Below are positions 9,437 to 19,450 of a DNA stretch of 64,000 bases, in pieces. The notes under the pieces were generated by a model. That model was not told the DNA's origin. It made no database searches and worked only from the letters and a program-made list of their open reading frames with translations. This DNA is from Sorangium sp025924095 (GTDB lineage Bacteria; Myxococcota_A; Polyangia; Polyangiales; Polyangiaceae): NCBI RefSeq assembly GCF_051521505.1, contig NZ_CP150356.1:2666001-2730000 (forward strand), read 5' to 3'. Position 1 is the first letter of the stretch. Each line of letters starts with the position of its first letter. A program made the translations under genes and the position numbers.

Positions 9437-10078
9437 TCACCTCGGGCCCCGCTCCCGGAGCCTCGCTCGCCACGCGCGCACCACCGTCGTCTGGTCCCCC
9501 TGGCGCAGCATGAGCTCCGTCAGCTCCCCGACGTCGAGCCCCGGCAAGAACCGGCTTTGCCCTGCCTCGGCGTAACCCTCCGCGCCGAGGAGGTGAATGG
9601 AGAGCTTCCCCTTCTTCAGGAACCAGACCTCGGGCACGCCGAGCCCCGCATAGACGGAGAGCTTGTCGATCGTCCCGCTCTTCTCGATCACCTCGATCGC
9701 GAGCTCCGGGATCTCCCCATCCTCCGCTGTTCCGAGCACGTAACACTCATCCGGCTCCACCCCCCGCGCCGCGAGCCGCTTGCGGAGGGTCATGCTGCCG
9801 TACCCGCTGAGCGGCAGCTCCGCCTCCTCCGCGTAGGCCTCGACGAGGCGGGCCAGGATCGTCTTTCGCCCCTCGTGCGGTCCGCCCGGGCTCATCAGCT
9901 CCAGCACTCCCTCGCAGTACGTCACCCGCACGCCCGCGCGGTCGCCGAGGACCGCCAGGAGGGCCTCGTACTCCTCCCACGAGACGTCGTGGACGACGAA
10001 GAGCTGGTCTTCCGAGCCGTCCGCGACCGCGAGCGGGCGTTCGGCAGGGGGGGCGAGGAGGGGTGCAGCGGCGGCCAT
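9437..10078 (-). CDS. Uma2 family protein (PD-(D/E)XK nuclease fold)
   Basis: 213 aa. The ATG at 10078 is chosen because GGAGGAG lies nine bases upstream, a near-perfect ribosome site; longer in-frame starts exist at 10111 and 10183. Uma2 features: VTYCEGVLELMSPGGPHEG (first acidic residue), TLRKRLAARGVEPDECYVL, then PELAIEVIEKSGTIDKLSVYA with the E-x-D/E..K core, and VPEVWFLKKGKLSIHLL. The family is common and expanded in cyanobacteria and myxobacteria and is predicted to have restriction-endonuclease folds; the true role is unknown. No toxin, transposase or methylase neighbour is visible. Confidence 0.88.
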   Translation of the reverse strand: MAAAAPLLAPPAERPLAVADGSEDQLFVVHDVSWEEYEALLAVLGDRAGVRVTYCEGVLELMSPGGPHEGRKTILARLVEAYAEEAELPLSGYGSMTLRKRLAARGVEPDECYVLGTAEDGEIPELAIEVIEKSGTIDKLSVYAGLGVPEVWFLKKGKLSIHLLGAEGYAEAGQSRFLPGLDVGELTELMLRQGDQTTVVRAWRARLRERGPR

Positions 10079-10227
10079 GACAGCGTGCTCCTCCGGGAGT
10101 ATCACCGCCATGCCGCGCGCTGGCAACCCCGGCTCGAGCGCCCGCGCGGCGCTGCCCCGCTGGACGGTCCCGACGCGCGCCATGCTCTTGCCGAGCGCCC
10201 CTCGGGGCGATCCCGGGGGGGCTCCCC

Positions 10228-11625
<1,398 letters not shown>

Positions 11626-11669
11626 CGCGTTCCTTGCCTCCGGGGCGCGCCGCGCGCGCAGGGGAGAGG

Positions 11670-12197
11670 CTACTCGAACTGGAGCGGCTCGTCGTCGCCC
11701 CCGACGCCGAGCATCTCCAGGATCTGGCGCACCTCCATCGCCGCCTCGACCTCGGGGCCCGCTTCCAGGAAGCCCTGGAGGTGCTTGCGGGCGAGCGCGC
11801 GGTTCCCGTGGGCCGCGTAGGCGAGCCCCATCGCGTGCATCGCGTCGCCGTCCTTCGGGAACCGCCGGAGCGCCTCCTTCGCCTGCGCGACCGCGCCGTC
11901 GGCGTCGCCGAGGCGCCGGAGCGCGTGCGACAGGGCCACCCGCGCCCCGAGGAAGCTCGGCGCGAGCCGCACGGCGGCGCGGTAGGCGTCGCGCGCCGGC
12001 TCGACCTGGCCGAGCTCGTAGAGCGCCTGCCCGAGCAGGTTGTACGCGTACGGGTTCGACGGGGAGGCCTTGATCACGTCGCGCAGCGCGACGAGCGCCT
12101 CCTGGATCTGCTCCGTCTGCAGGAGCTCGGCCGCCTCCTCGACCGCCTCCCAGTGGGCGGCGTCCACCGATTCGTCCACCACAGCTCTCAGCACCAT
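11670..12197 (-). CDS. TPR-repeat protein
   Basis: 175 aa, no signal peptide. Three to four tetratricopeptide repeats can be read between residues 25 and 150: ALVALRDVIKASPSNPYAYN, LLGQALYELGQVEPARDAYR, LSHALRRLGDADGAVAQAKE and MGLAYAAHGNRALARKHLQ. The C-terminus is acidic (GGDDEPLQFE). TPR proteins are protein-interaction scaffolds; nothing in the sequence names the partner. The gene starts 43 bp from the divergent glycosyltransferase-like gene, so both promoters must share that short gap. Confidence 0.88.
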   Translation of the reverse strand: MVLRAVVDESVDAAHWEAVEEAAELLQTEQIQEALVALRDVIKASPSNPYAYNLLGQALYELGQVEPARDAYRAAVRLAPSFLGARVALSHALRRLGDADGAVAQAKEALRRFPKDGDAMHAMGLAYAAHGNRALARKHLQGFLEAGPEVEAAMEVRQILEMLGVGGDDEPLQFE

Positions 12198-12240
12198 GGC
12201 CGCAGTTTAACCAGAATCGTCGCGCCGTCCCGGCCCCTTC

Positions 12241-14307
12241 GTGGTACCCGGCCGGGCCGTGTGGCGCGCGTCCCGGGTCCGGCTGCTCCTGTGGCACGCG
12301 AGCGCCGCGATCCCGGTCCTCGGCGCGGCCGCGGCGTTCTACGCGCCCGCGCTCGCCAGGACGCGCGGCGTCTGGCCGGCGCCGCTCGACGACGTCTACA
12401 TCCACTTCGGCTTCGCCCGCGCCGCGGCCCTGGGCCACCCGCTCTCGTGGATCCCCGGCAACGGCTACTCCTCGGGCGGGACCAGCCTGACGTACCCCCT
12501 CGCCCTCGCGCCCGGGTACCTGCTCGGCTTCCGCGGCCCCTGGCTCGGCCTCTTCGCCGCGCTCCTCGCCTGCGCCGCGCTGCTCGACCTGTGCCGCTCG
12601 CTCCGGCGGCTCCTCGAGCCGCGCGCCGGGCCCGGCGCCGCCTCTTCCCGCTGGGTCGCCTGGGTCGCGCCGCTCTTCGTCGTGGCCGTGCCGCTGCTCG
12701 ACTGGAGCTGGTTCTCCGGGATGGAGGTCGCGCTGCTCGGCGCCGTGCTCGGCCGGGCGCTCGTCGCGGTGCGGCGCGTGGAGCTCGCCCCGCCGGCGCG
12801 GCGCCCGGCCGAGCAGCTCCGGGTCGGGCTCCTCGCCGCGTTGCTCGTCGCGACGCGGCCCGAGGCCGTCGCGCTGGCGGCGCCGCTCGCCGTCGCCGCC
12901 GCCCACGCGGCGGGCTCGCTCGGCGCGGTCGCGTCGCTCGCGCGCGCGTCGCTGCCCACCGCGCTGCTCCTCGGCGCGCACGCCGCCGCGAACCGCGCGT
13001 TCACGGGGGAGTGGGGCGCCGCCGGGGCCGTGCGCAAGCTCATCCTGGCGAACCCGTACCCCACGCCGATCGAGAAGGCGGTGGAGGTGATCAAGAACCT
13101 CGCCGCGCTCCGGGTGCAGGCGCTGGAGAGCGCGCTCGGCGGCCCCTCCTGGGCGCTCTTCTTGCCGCTGCTCGGCGCGATCGCGGCGCTCGACCGGCGC
13201 TCGCGGCGCCTCGCCGTGCCGCTCTTGATCGGCGCTTACGGCTCGCTGCTCCTCGTCGCGCTCAACGCGACGGCGCGCTACCAGAACCTCCGCTACGCCG
13301 CCCCGTCGCTCGCGATGCTGCTCGTCGCCGCGGCGCTCGGGGTCGAGGCGCTCGCGCGGCGGGGCCGGCTCGCCGCGGGGGTCGCGGCGGCGCTCGCCTT
13401 CGCGGCGCTCGCCGCGCCCTCCCGGGGGTTCGCGCGGCAGATCGACCACTTCGCCCGCGCCTCGGCGAACATCGCCGGGCAGCACGTCGAGGTCGCGCGG
13501 CGGCTCGGCGCGCGCGCGCCGCGGCCGCGGCGGGTGCTCCTCGGCGACGCGGGCGCGATCCCGTACCTGTCGGGGATCCCCGCCATCGACGGGCTCGGCC
13601 TCGGCGGGTACCGGGGGATGCCGTTCGCGCGGGCCTCGGTGCACGGGGTGCCGGCCGTCGTCGAGCTCATCGAGCGGCTCGACGCCGCCGAGCGGCCGGA
13701 CGTCTTCGCCCTGTACCCGTCCTGGTGGGGCGGGCTCGCGGACGTCTTCGGCAGGCGCGTCGACGCGGTGAAGATCGAGGACAACGTGATGTGCGCCGCC
13801 GACGAGAAGGTGATCTACGAGGCGGACTGGTCGGCGCTCGCCCCGCCGGGGGAGCGCCGCGACGGGGTCGTCGACGAGGTGGACATCGCCGATCTCGTCG
13901 ACGAGCGGGCGCATCGCTACGCCTTCCCGTCGCCGCGCGGCGGCTGGGTCATCGGCGCGCTGCTGCCGGGCGGCGGCGGCGGCGACGGCGCCGACAGCGC
14001 GCCGCGGTTCGACGCGGGCAGGCTCATCCCCGAGGGGCGCGAGCAGTCGTTCGCGATCGGCTCGGTCGCCGCGATCCCGCGGGGACCCGCCGTGCTCGTG
14101 CTGCGCACCGACGGGGGCGGCCCGATCGCGCTCGGCGTCGCGGTCGCCGCCGGCGGCGAGGTGCGCGTCGAGGTGGCCGAGCGCCCGGCGGACCGCTGGT
14201 CCGAGATCCGGGTGCCGCTGCGCGACGTCGCGCCGGGCGATCGGATCCGGATCCGGTCGCTCCTCGGGACGTTCCGCAGCTTCCATGTCTGGCTGATGCG
14301 GCCGTGA
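12241..14307 (+). CDS. GT-C-type integral membrane glycosyltransferase-like protein
   Basis: 688 aa from a GTG start. About ten hydrophobic segments fill residues 15-400, and a soluble C-terminal domain of roughly 280 residues follows. Right after the first membrane helix comes LDDVYIHFGFARAAALGHP and then NGYSSGGTSLTYPLALAP; the paired acidic residues and the G-x-S-x-G pattern resemble the first periplasmic loop of GT-C enzymes that use polyprenyl-phosphate sugars. The C-terminal part (LLGDAGAIPYLSGIPAIDGLG) is also like GT-C arabinosyl or mannosyl transferases. Donor and acceptor are unknown. It probably modifies an envelope polymer or glycolipid. Confidence 0.72.
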   Translation: MVPGRAVWRASRVRLLLWHASAAIPVLGAAAAFYAPALARTRGVWPAPLDDVYIHFGFARAAALGHPLSWIPGNGYSSGGTSLTYPLALAPGYLLGFRGPWLGLFAALLACAALLDLCRSLRRLLEPRAGPGAASSRWVAWVAPLFVVAVPLLDWSWFSGMEVALLGAVLGRALVAVRRVELAPPARRPAEQLRVGLLAALLVATRPEAVALAAPLAVAAAHAAGSLGAVASLARASLPTALLLGAHAAANRAFTGEWGAAGAVRKLILANPYPTPIEKAVEVIKNLAALRVQALESALGGPSWALFLPLLGAIAALDRRSRRLAVPLLIGAYGSLLLVALNATARYQNLRYAAPSLAMLLVAAALGVEALARRGRLAAGVAAALAFAALAAPSRGFARQIDHFARASANIAGQHVEVARRLGARAPRPRRVLLGDAGAIPYLSGIPAIDGLGLGGYRGMPFARASVHGVPAVVELIERLDAAERPDVFALYPSWWGGLADVFGRRVDAVKIEDNVMCAADEKVIYEADWSALAPPGERRDGVVDEVDIADLVDERAHRYAFPSPRGGWVIGALLPGGGGGDGADSAPRFDAGRLIPEGREQSFAIGSVAAIPRGPAVLVLRTDGGGPIALGVAVAAGGEVRVEVAERPADRWSEIRVPLRDVAPGDRIRIRSLLGTFRSFHVWLMRP

Positions 14308-14377
14308 TCGGCCGGGACGCAGCGCGTCGGGCGGGCGCGGGGGCGTCGCGCGACGGATCCATGGTAAAAGCCACCCT

Positions 14378-15145
14378 GTGGTGAGGTGGTTCCGTGCGTC
14401 GGCCTTTGCGGCGAGCGCTGGCCGGGAGGTGGCCTCGTTTGCGCGGCAGGCGGTCCTCCTGCCGTACGACACCCTCGCGCCGGTGATCCCCGCCGGCACG
14501 TCCGACGGCGACGACGTGGTGATCATCCTGCACGGGCTGTTCGCGTCTGCCGGCGTCCTCCGGCCGTTGCGAACGGCGATCGAGCGCCACGCTGCCACGT
14601 CGCGCGCGCCTGGCCGGCGGGGCCCGGCGCGCGCGGGGCCTCCGGCGGGGTCGGTCCACACGGCGACGATGTCGTACGCGCCGGGGCCTGGCGTCGAGGA
14701 GCTCTCGGCGCGCCTCGCGGGCCTTGTCTCGGCGTTGCCGGCCGGGGCGCGCTTGCACCTCGTCGGCCACAGCATGGGCGGCATCGTGTGTCGCTTCTTC
14801 GCGCAGGAGGTCGTCGATCCTCGGATCGTGCAGACCATCTCCATGGCGAGCCCGTTCGGCGGCATCCCGCGCGCCGGGCTGCTCGGCTTCGGGGGCGCGC
14901 GGGATCTCGACGCCTCGAGCCCGCTCCTCCGGCGTGTCCTCCTCGGGACGGCGCGGTCGAGCGTCCCGCACCTGTCGATCATCGCGGGCGCCGACACGCT
15001 TGTCCGCTCGCCCATCGCGCACGCGCTGCCGGGCGGCGAGGTGCGGGTGATGGAGGCGCGGGGGCACAACACGCTCCTCTTCGACCCCGAGGTGGCGGCG
15101 CTCGTCGCGCGGCGGATCGTCGAGCGGCGGGGCGGCGCGCGCTGA
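14378..15145 (+). CDS. Lipase/esterase-like alpha/beta hydrolase
   Basis: 255 aa, GTG start (a second GTG follows immediately). The strand DVVIILHGLFASAGVLRPL gives the HG oxyanion motif. LHLVGHSMGGIVCRFF carries the Ser nucleophile in GHSMGG. The acid and base are plausible in IIAGADTLVRS and ARGHNTLLF. The layout matches PGAP1-like/lipase class 2 hydrolases. No clear signal peptide: the N-terminus is amphipathic rather than hydrophobic, so it may be cytosolic. The next gene starts 37 bp away on the same strand. Confidence 0.87.
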   Translation: MVRWFRASAFAASAGREVASFARQAVLLPYDTLAPVIPAGTSDGDDVVIILHGLFASAGVLRPLRTAIERHAATSRAPGRRGPARAGPPAGSVHTATMSYAPGPGVEELSARLAGLVSALPAGARLHLVGHSMGGIVCRFFAQEVVDPRIVQTISMASPFGGIPRAGLLGFGGARDLDASSPLLRRVLLGTARSSVPHLSIIAGADTLVRSPIAHALPGGEVRVMEARGHNTLLFDPEVAALVARRIVERRGGAR

Positions 15146-15182
15146 CCTATCGCCGCTCGGCGCTTCGTGGTAGCTCGCTCGC

Positions 15183-15749
15183 GTGCGTTCGCCGATCGCC
15201 TGTCTCCTCGCCCTCGGGGCTCTGCTCGCCCCGCTTGCCTGGTCATCGTCCTCGCGCGCGGACGCCTCCGCGTGGACCTTCGTCGGCGCCGGCGCGGTCG
15301 GCTGGAAGCAGGGGGACGGCGATCTCGTCCTCGACAGCGCGCTGTCGCTCGACGTCGGCGTCGGCACCACGCCCGACGCGCCCGTCATCGTCGGCGGCCT
15401 GATGCGCGCGACCCCCCTCCTCGACAGCGGCATCGATCTCGCGTTGCTCGCCCGCGTCGCGACGCGCGGCTTCCAGGCCGGCCAGCTCGGCTTTGCCCTC
15501 GACGCGGGCGGCTACCGCCGCTTCTGGGGTGCGGGCTCCACCGGCGTGGCCGGCGCGCTCACGCTCGGGGCGCCGCTCGGCATCAGCCTCTCGCTCCAGG
15601 GGAGCTACGGGACGGACGACGCCGTGGCGTTCGGCGCCATCGCGGGCATCGACCTGCTGCGGCTCACCGTGTACCGAAAGGCGCTCCTGCCGGTGTGGCC
15701 GAACCCGTTCCCCGCGCAGGAGCGCGGCCGGGACGTCGCCTCGCGCTGA
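15183..15749 (+). CDS. Secreted beta-rich protein of unknown function
   Basis: 188 aa from a GTG. A signal peptide is clear (MRSPIACLLALGALLAPLAW, cleaved near SRADA). The mature part alternates short Gly/Leu strands (AGAVGWKQGDGDLVLDSALS, LALLARVATRGFQAGQLGFA, SGVAGALTLG-like segments) as a small beta-barrel or outer-membrane protein would. It has no cysteines after the signal and no recognised domain. Not identified. Confidence 0.7.
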   Translation: MRSPIACLLALGALLAPLAWSSSSRADASAWTFVGAGAVGWKQGDGDLVLDSALSLDVGVGTTPDAPVIVGGLMRATPLLDSGIDLALLARVATRGFQAGQLGFALDAGGYRRFWGAGSTGVAGALTLGAPLGISLSLQGSYGTDDAVAFGAIAGIDLLRLTVYRKALLPVWPNPFPAQERGRDVASR

Positions 15750-15762
15750 GGGGCGCGCGAGA

Positions 15763-15790
15763 GGCTCTCCGGGCAGGACGACGGAGAGCC
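15763..15790 (+). terminator. Perfect 9-bp hairpin downstream of the secreted protein gene
   Basis: GGCTCTCCG at 15763-15771 pairs completely with CGGAGAGCC at 15782-15790 around a 10-base loop, 14 bases after the stop. No T-run follows, so it is either a U-less terminator or an mRNA 3' stabilising stem. Confidence 0.5.
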
Positions 15791-16166
15791 ATCGAGCCGG
15801 GAAGCGGGCAGTCGAGGACCGGGCGCGCGGTGCGCATTGGGCACGGCAGGAGCCGTTTGACCGGCGAATCCGCGCCTGGCTAGGGTGCGGCCAGGGGTCG
15901 TCGTGGGAGTTGTCTCCGCGCTCGCCGTTCTTCTCTCGGCGTTCGTCCACGTTGCCGTCCGCGTGATCGGGCGTCACGCGCGGAGGGGTGTTCGTAAGAG
16001 AGATGATGAGGCGCGGGGGACGGGCGCTCGCCGCCGCCTACCGCTGCCGGCGTGGAGGGGTGAGCCGGCGCCGCCTTCCGTTCGCGCCGTATTCTTCACC
16101 CGCCTCTCTCTGGGACAGAGGCTCCTTTCAGACCTCCTCGCGGCGTCGTGTGGCCTGCGGAACGAG
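15791..16166 (+). other. Intergenic region without a convincing gene
   Basis: An open frame from 15885 runs into the next lipoprotein gene, but its first 90 residues switch from hydrophobic to Arg-rich without any domain and have no good ribosome site, so I read it as a chance extension. The region must hold the promoter for the small lipoprotein at 16167; no clear -35/-10 was found. Confidence 0.5.
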
Positions 16167-16433
16167 ATGGCCATGTACCGTCAAAGCCGCACCCTCCTCG
16201 CTGCCTTTGCACTGGCCCTGGTCGGGTGTAACGCCGATCGGGAATGGTCCCTGTATCGAACTCGTGACAATACCAGGTGCTACTACCACGAGGAGTGTTT
16301 CTCGATGGGCTGTCCACCGCCCAATGGGGTCTTATGCGTCTGGCACGAAAAAATACGGGAAGGAGTCTGCGTGTGTCAACAGAACGGGCTGGGATTGAAG
16401 CCGTCGGATCTGGCAGACGCAGGCCCGCCCTGA
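16167..16433 (+). CDS. Small cysteine-rich lipoprotein
   Basis: 88 aa from the ATG at 16167 (a second ATG is two codons later), with GGAACGAG just upstream. The signal peptide ends in a lipobox, LALVGC. The mature part is short and Cys-rich (DNTRCYYHEEC, MGCPPP, VLCVWH, GVCVC), a pattern expected of disulfide-bonded surface proteins. Codon use is less GC-rich than in neighbours and the stretch to about 16800 is comparatively AT-rich, hinting at acquired or fast-evolving DNA. Function unknown; myxobacteria encode many such small secreted Cys-rich proteins. Confidence 0.7.
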   Translation: MAMYRQSRTLLAAFALALVGCNADREWSLYRTRDNTRCYYHEECFSMGCPPPNGVLCVWHEKIREGVCVCQQNGLGLKPSDLADAGPP

Positions 16434-16474
16434 GCTTGGTCCTCATTCCAATCTCGATCCTGCCAGCGTGAGAC

Positions 16475-17100
16475 ATGGTCCCACAGTGCGTCGGTGGCCA
16501 GACCAGATGGGAATGTACGATCCAGGCGACCGCGTGTCATATGACCTATGTCAATCACGTGTGCGCCGTCGATATGCAGTCCGCGATTGCCGAAGCGAAC
16601 AGGGATGCAATATTCCAGCTAAAATTACAAGACCAGAACATCGTCGGCACGATGTGCAAGAACACCGGCAACACGAGGGCTCCCTTGGTCTTCAAGCCGC
16701 CCAGGTACAGACCGCAGGGCGTCACGTCCTGCGATCGGACGGAGGCGGACGATAGCTGTATCGCGTGCGCCAAGGTCTTCTGCTGCGAGCCGTACCAAGC
16801 CTGCTCCCAGATTAGAACTGCTCCTGCCTCGTCGGCTGTCTCTACCAGGGGAACTCGGTCGAGACCTGCATCAGCCCCGCGCACTGCGACGCGGCGTCGT
16901 TCACCTCGATCACGACGGCGGACTGCCTCAACCTCGCGTGCGGCGACTGCTCGGGCGCCGCCGGCCTCGGCGAAGCCCTCTGCCCCGAGGCGCCGCCCGA
17001 GCCCTCGTGTACGGGCACTTCCCTGGGCGGCGAGGCGTGCTCGCGGGACAGCGAGTGCATCACTTGTTTCTGCGACCCGGTCACCCGGACCTGCGATTGA
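16475..17100 (+). pseudogene. Cysteine-rich secreted-type protein broken by a frameshift
   Basis: The frame from 16475 reads Cys-rich protein (CVGGQTRWEC, VTSCDRTEADDSCIACAKVF, CCEPYQAC) until about 16812, then degrades to Arg/Ser-rich nonsense. From about 16816 another frame continues the same theme with NCSCLVGCLYQGN, TADCLNLACGDCSG and CITCFCDPVTRTCD before a TGA at 17098. Together they match the usual order of a myxobacterial Cys-rich repeat protein (...CCEPYQAC...NCSCLVGC...), so an indel near 16812-16816 interrupts one gene. No signal peptide is visible at 16475; the true N-terminus may be lost or lie in the adjoining lipoprotein. It could also be a sequencing error. Confidence 0.6.
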
Positions 17101-17548
17101 CCGCAGCCCGGCGGGGCTGGCGATCCCCCGCGGATCGGCCCGATGATGCGGCTCCGGCCCCGCCGAGCAGGGCCACCGTCGCCCTCCAGAAGCCCTGTCG
17201 GGTGGTCCGGAAAGCCACCTCCTGCGCTCCGGAGGCCAACTCGGCGGGCCTCGAAGGCATGAATGGATCAGTTTATTTCACAAATTCGGCTCCAAGCAGG
17301 CTGGATAGAGAGTTTAAATTCACGCAGTGGGCTTCGGACATCCTGGATGGAGAATTTAAATTCACGCAGTGGGCTTCGGACATCCTGGATGGAGAATTTA
17401 ACTTCACGATCGTGACAATTTCCTTCGCCCCATGTGAGAAAATTCGCACAAATTGGTCCACTTCCCGGCGAAACCCGGCCTCGATCCTGTCAAGATTCAT
17501 GGTAGCTTGCCGTTTTTCCAGGCTATGCTCTGTCCGAGGAGGCAGCCC
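17101..17548 (+). other. AT-richer non-coding region upstream of MerR, with tandem repeats
   Basis: No credible gene. The region becomes unusually AT-rich between about 17260 and 17460 and contains the 42-bp repeats listed separately. The last 25 bases carry the MerR ribosome site. Open frames through the repeats on both strands encode only 14-residue echo peptides. Confidence 0.6.
17301..17408. repeat. 42-bp tandem repeat (two full units and a partial third) with embedded palindrome
   Basis: Units start at 17301, 17343 and 17385. The second unit contains GAATTTAAATTC, a perfect 12-bp palindrome; the first and third copies carry single-base variants of it. The unit is AT-rich in a GC-rich genome and ends about 140 bp before the MerR start, so it could be a set of binding sites. 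The sequence also stays open in frame, but the encoded 14-mer has no known motif. Confidence 0.8.
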
Positions 17549-17992
17549 ATGCCGAGGAACGACGGGTACACCATCGGGGAGATCGCCGAGGAAGCCGGGG
17601 TGAGCGAACGCACCATTCGCTACTGGTACACGCGGGACCTCTTCGTGCCGCCGCCGTTCGCCGGACCGGGGACGCGGTACTTGCGCGAGCATCGGCTCCA
17701 GATCCTGTCGATCCAGAAGCTCCGCGAGCAGGGGCTCAAGCTGCCCGAGATCAAGCGGAAGCTCGCGACGATGTCCCCCGCCGACATGGAAGCGCTGCTC
17801 GTGCCGCCGCCCCCGGCGGTCCGGCCGCCGCCGCCCGAGCCGACCTACGCGGCGGAGCGCTGGGAGCGCGTCGTGCTGGTGCCCGGCCTGGAGCTCCTCG
17901 TGAGCAGCGCGGGCGGGCCGATCCTGCGGCAGATGGCGCAGCAGATCGTGAATCACTTCGGCGGCGCGGCCCCCGGACCGCACCCGCTCTAG
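17549..17992 (+). CDS. MerR family transcriptional regulator
   Basis: 147 aa from the ATG at 17549, preceded by GAGGAGG at a good distance. The winged-helix DNA-binding domain is at residues 7-75: YTIGEIAEEAGVSERTIRYW, a second helix region TRDLFVPPPFAGPGTRYLRE, and a helix LQILSIQKLREQGLKLPEIK. A proline-rich linker (VPPPPAVRPPPPEPTY) leads to a short C-terminal module (RVVLVPGLELLVSSAGG) that lacks the Cys of metal sensors, so the signal is unknown. It converges on gcvPA with a 49-bp gap, which contains a weak CACCG/CGGTG stem. Confidence 0.9.
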   Translation: MPRNDGYTIGEIAEEAGVSERTIRYWYTRDLFVPPPFAGPGTRYLREHRLQILSIQKLREQGLKLPEIKRKLATMSPADMEALLVPPPPAVRPPPPEPTYAAERWERVVLVPGLELLVSSAGGPILRQMAQQIVNHFGGAAPGPHPL

Positions 17993-18041
17993 AACACCGA
18001 ACAGGCCGGTGCTCCCCCCCGCCGCGCCGTGTGCCTCTCTA

Positions 18042-19406
18042 TCAGCCCGGGAACCCCGCGAGCGCCTGCACGAGCCGGTCGAGGTCCACCCGGCTGTGCC
18101 GCTCGGTCACGGCGACGAGGAGCTCGTCCCGCCTCCGGGCGTCGATCCGGCCGAGATCCAGCCCCGCGATGACGCCCTGCTCGGCCAGCGCCCGCGTGAG
18201 CTTGCCGGCGTCGCCGCCGCGGACCTTCACGACGAACTCGTGGAACGTCGGCGCCGGCAGCGGCAACGCGTACCCGTCGAGCCGCGCGATCTCCCGCTTG
18301 AGGTGCTCCGCCTTCGCGAGGCACTGCCGCGCCGCCTCGACGAAGCCGCGCTTGCCGAGCATGCACATCCGCATCGTGACCGCCGTCGCGCACAGACCGC
18401 TGTTCGTGCAGATGTTGCTCGTCGCCCGCTCCCGGCGAATGTGCTGCTCGCGCGTGGCGAGCGTCAGCACGTACCCCCGGGTCCCGTGCTTGTCGACCGT
18501 CTCGCCGACCAGCCTGCCGGGCACCTGCTGGAGGTACTTGCGGTCGTTCCTGCACGCGAACAGCCCGACGTTCGGGCCGCCGTACTGCGGCGGCAGCCCG
18601 AGGGGCTGGCCCTCCGCCACCGCGATGTCGGCGCCGAGCGCGCCCGGCGACTCGAGCAGCGCGAGCGCGTACGGGTCCAGCGTGACCGTGACAAGCAGCG
18701 CGCCCTTCTGGTGGCACGCCTCGGCCACCCTCCGGATGTCGCCCACGGCGCCGAAGAAATTCGGATAGCCGACCACCACGCACGCGGTCGTGTCGTCGAT
18801 CGCCCGCGTCAGCGCGTCGACGTCCGCCGCGCCGTCGCGGCCGACGCCGACGCGGACCAGCGACGCCTTGCCGGTCCCGATGCCGTGCACGTACGTCTCG
18901 ACCGTGCCGACATAGTCGGGGTGCACGCCCTCGGACAGGACCGTGCGCTCGCGCCCCGTGAGCCGGCGCGCCATCAGCACGGCCTCCGCGACCGCGCTCG
19001 CGCCGTCGTACATCGACGCGTTGGCGACCGGCAGCCCGAGGATCTCGCTCACGATCGTCTGGAACTCGAAGATCACCTGGAGCGTGCCCTGCGAGACCTC
19101 GGGCTGGTACGGCGTGTAGGCGGTGTAGAACTCGCTGCGGAGCAGCAGCTGATCGGCGGCCGGCGGGAAGTGGTGCTCGTAGGCGCCGGCGCCCAGGAAC
19201 GAGAGCATGCGCCCGGCGCGGTTCTTCTGCGCGAGCTCCTCGAGGTGCCTCATGAGCGAGGCCTCATCGAGGGCGGGATCCATCGAGAGCGGGCGCGTCA
19301 GGCGCGCCTCCTTCGGGATCGCGCTGTAGAGCTCCTCGAGCGACGACAGGCCGACGGCCTGCAGCATCTCGGTGATTTCCTCGGGCGTGTGGGGCAGGTA
19401 ACGCAT
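18042..19406 (-). CDS. gcvPA: Glycine dehydrogenase (decarboxylating), subunit 1
   Basis: 454 aa, the expected size of the alpha subunit of the two-subunit P-protein. It begins MRYLPHTPEEITEML and has the SFLGAGAYEHHFPPA segment, FYTAYTPYQPEVSQGTLQ and ANASMYDGASAVAEA, all typical of GcvPA. The PLP lysine belongs to subunit 2, which should follow but does not: downstream is a convergent MerR gene. The P-protein decarboxylates glycine and loads the aminomethyl group on GcvH. It is the third gene of the gcvT-gcvH-gcvPA operon, 44 bp after gcvH. Confidence 0.96.
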   Translation of the reverse strand: MRYLPHTPEEITEMLQAVGLSSLEELYSAIPKEARLTRPLSMDPALDEASLMRHLEELAQKNRAGRMLSFLGAGAYEHHFPPAADQLLLRSEFYTAYTPYQPEVSQGTLQVIFEFQTIVSEILGLPVANASMYDGASAVAEAVLMARRLTGRERTVLSEGVHPDYVGTVETYVHGIGTGKASLVRVGVGRDGAADVDALTRAIDDTTACVVVGYPNFFGAVGDIRRVAEACHQKGALLVTVTLDPYALALLESPGALGADIAVAEGQPLGLPPQYGGPNVGLFACRNDRKYLQQVPGRLVGETVDKHGTRGYVLTLATREQHIRRERATSNICTNSGLCATAVTMRMCMLGKRGFVEAARQCLAKAEHLKREIARLDGYALPLPAPTFHEFVVKVRGGDAGKLTRALAEQGVIAGLDLGRIDARRRDELLVAVTERHSRVDLDRLVQALAGFPG

Positions 19407-19450
19407 GGTGTTGTGCAGCGGGAAGGGTGATGCGGGAGGGGGCTCGGCGC

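Noticed and set aside
15885..16166. N-terminal extension of the small Cys-rich lipoprotein
   Set aside because: Would bury the lipoprotein signal in the middle of a protein and has no ribosome site; ATG at 16167 fits a lipoprotein far better.
16938..17603. Plus-strand frame containing the 14-residue repeat FKFTQWASDILDGE
   Set aside because: The frame crosses the end of the Cys-rich gene, the AT-rich repeat and the MerR ribosome site, and has no start signal. The DNA repeat is kept as a repeat feature.
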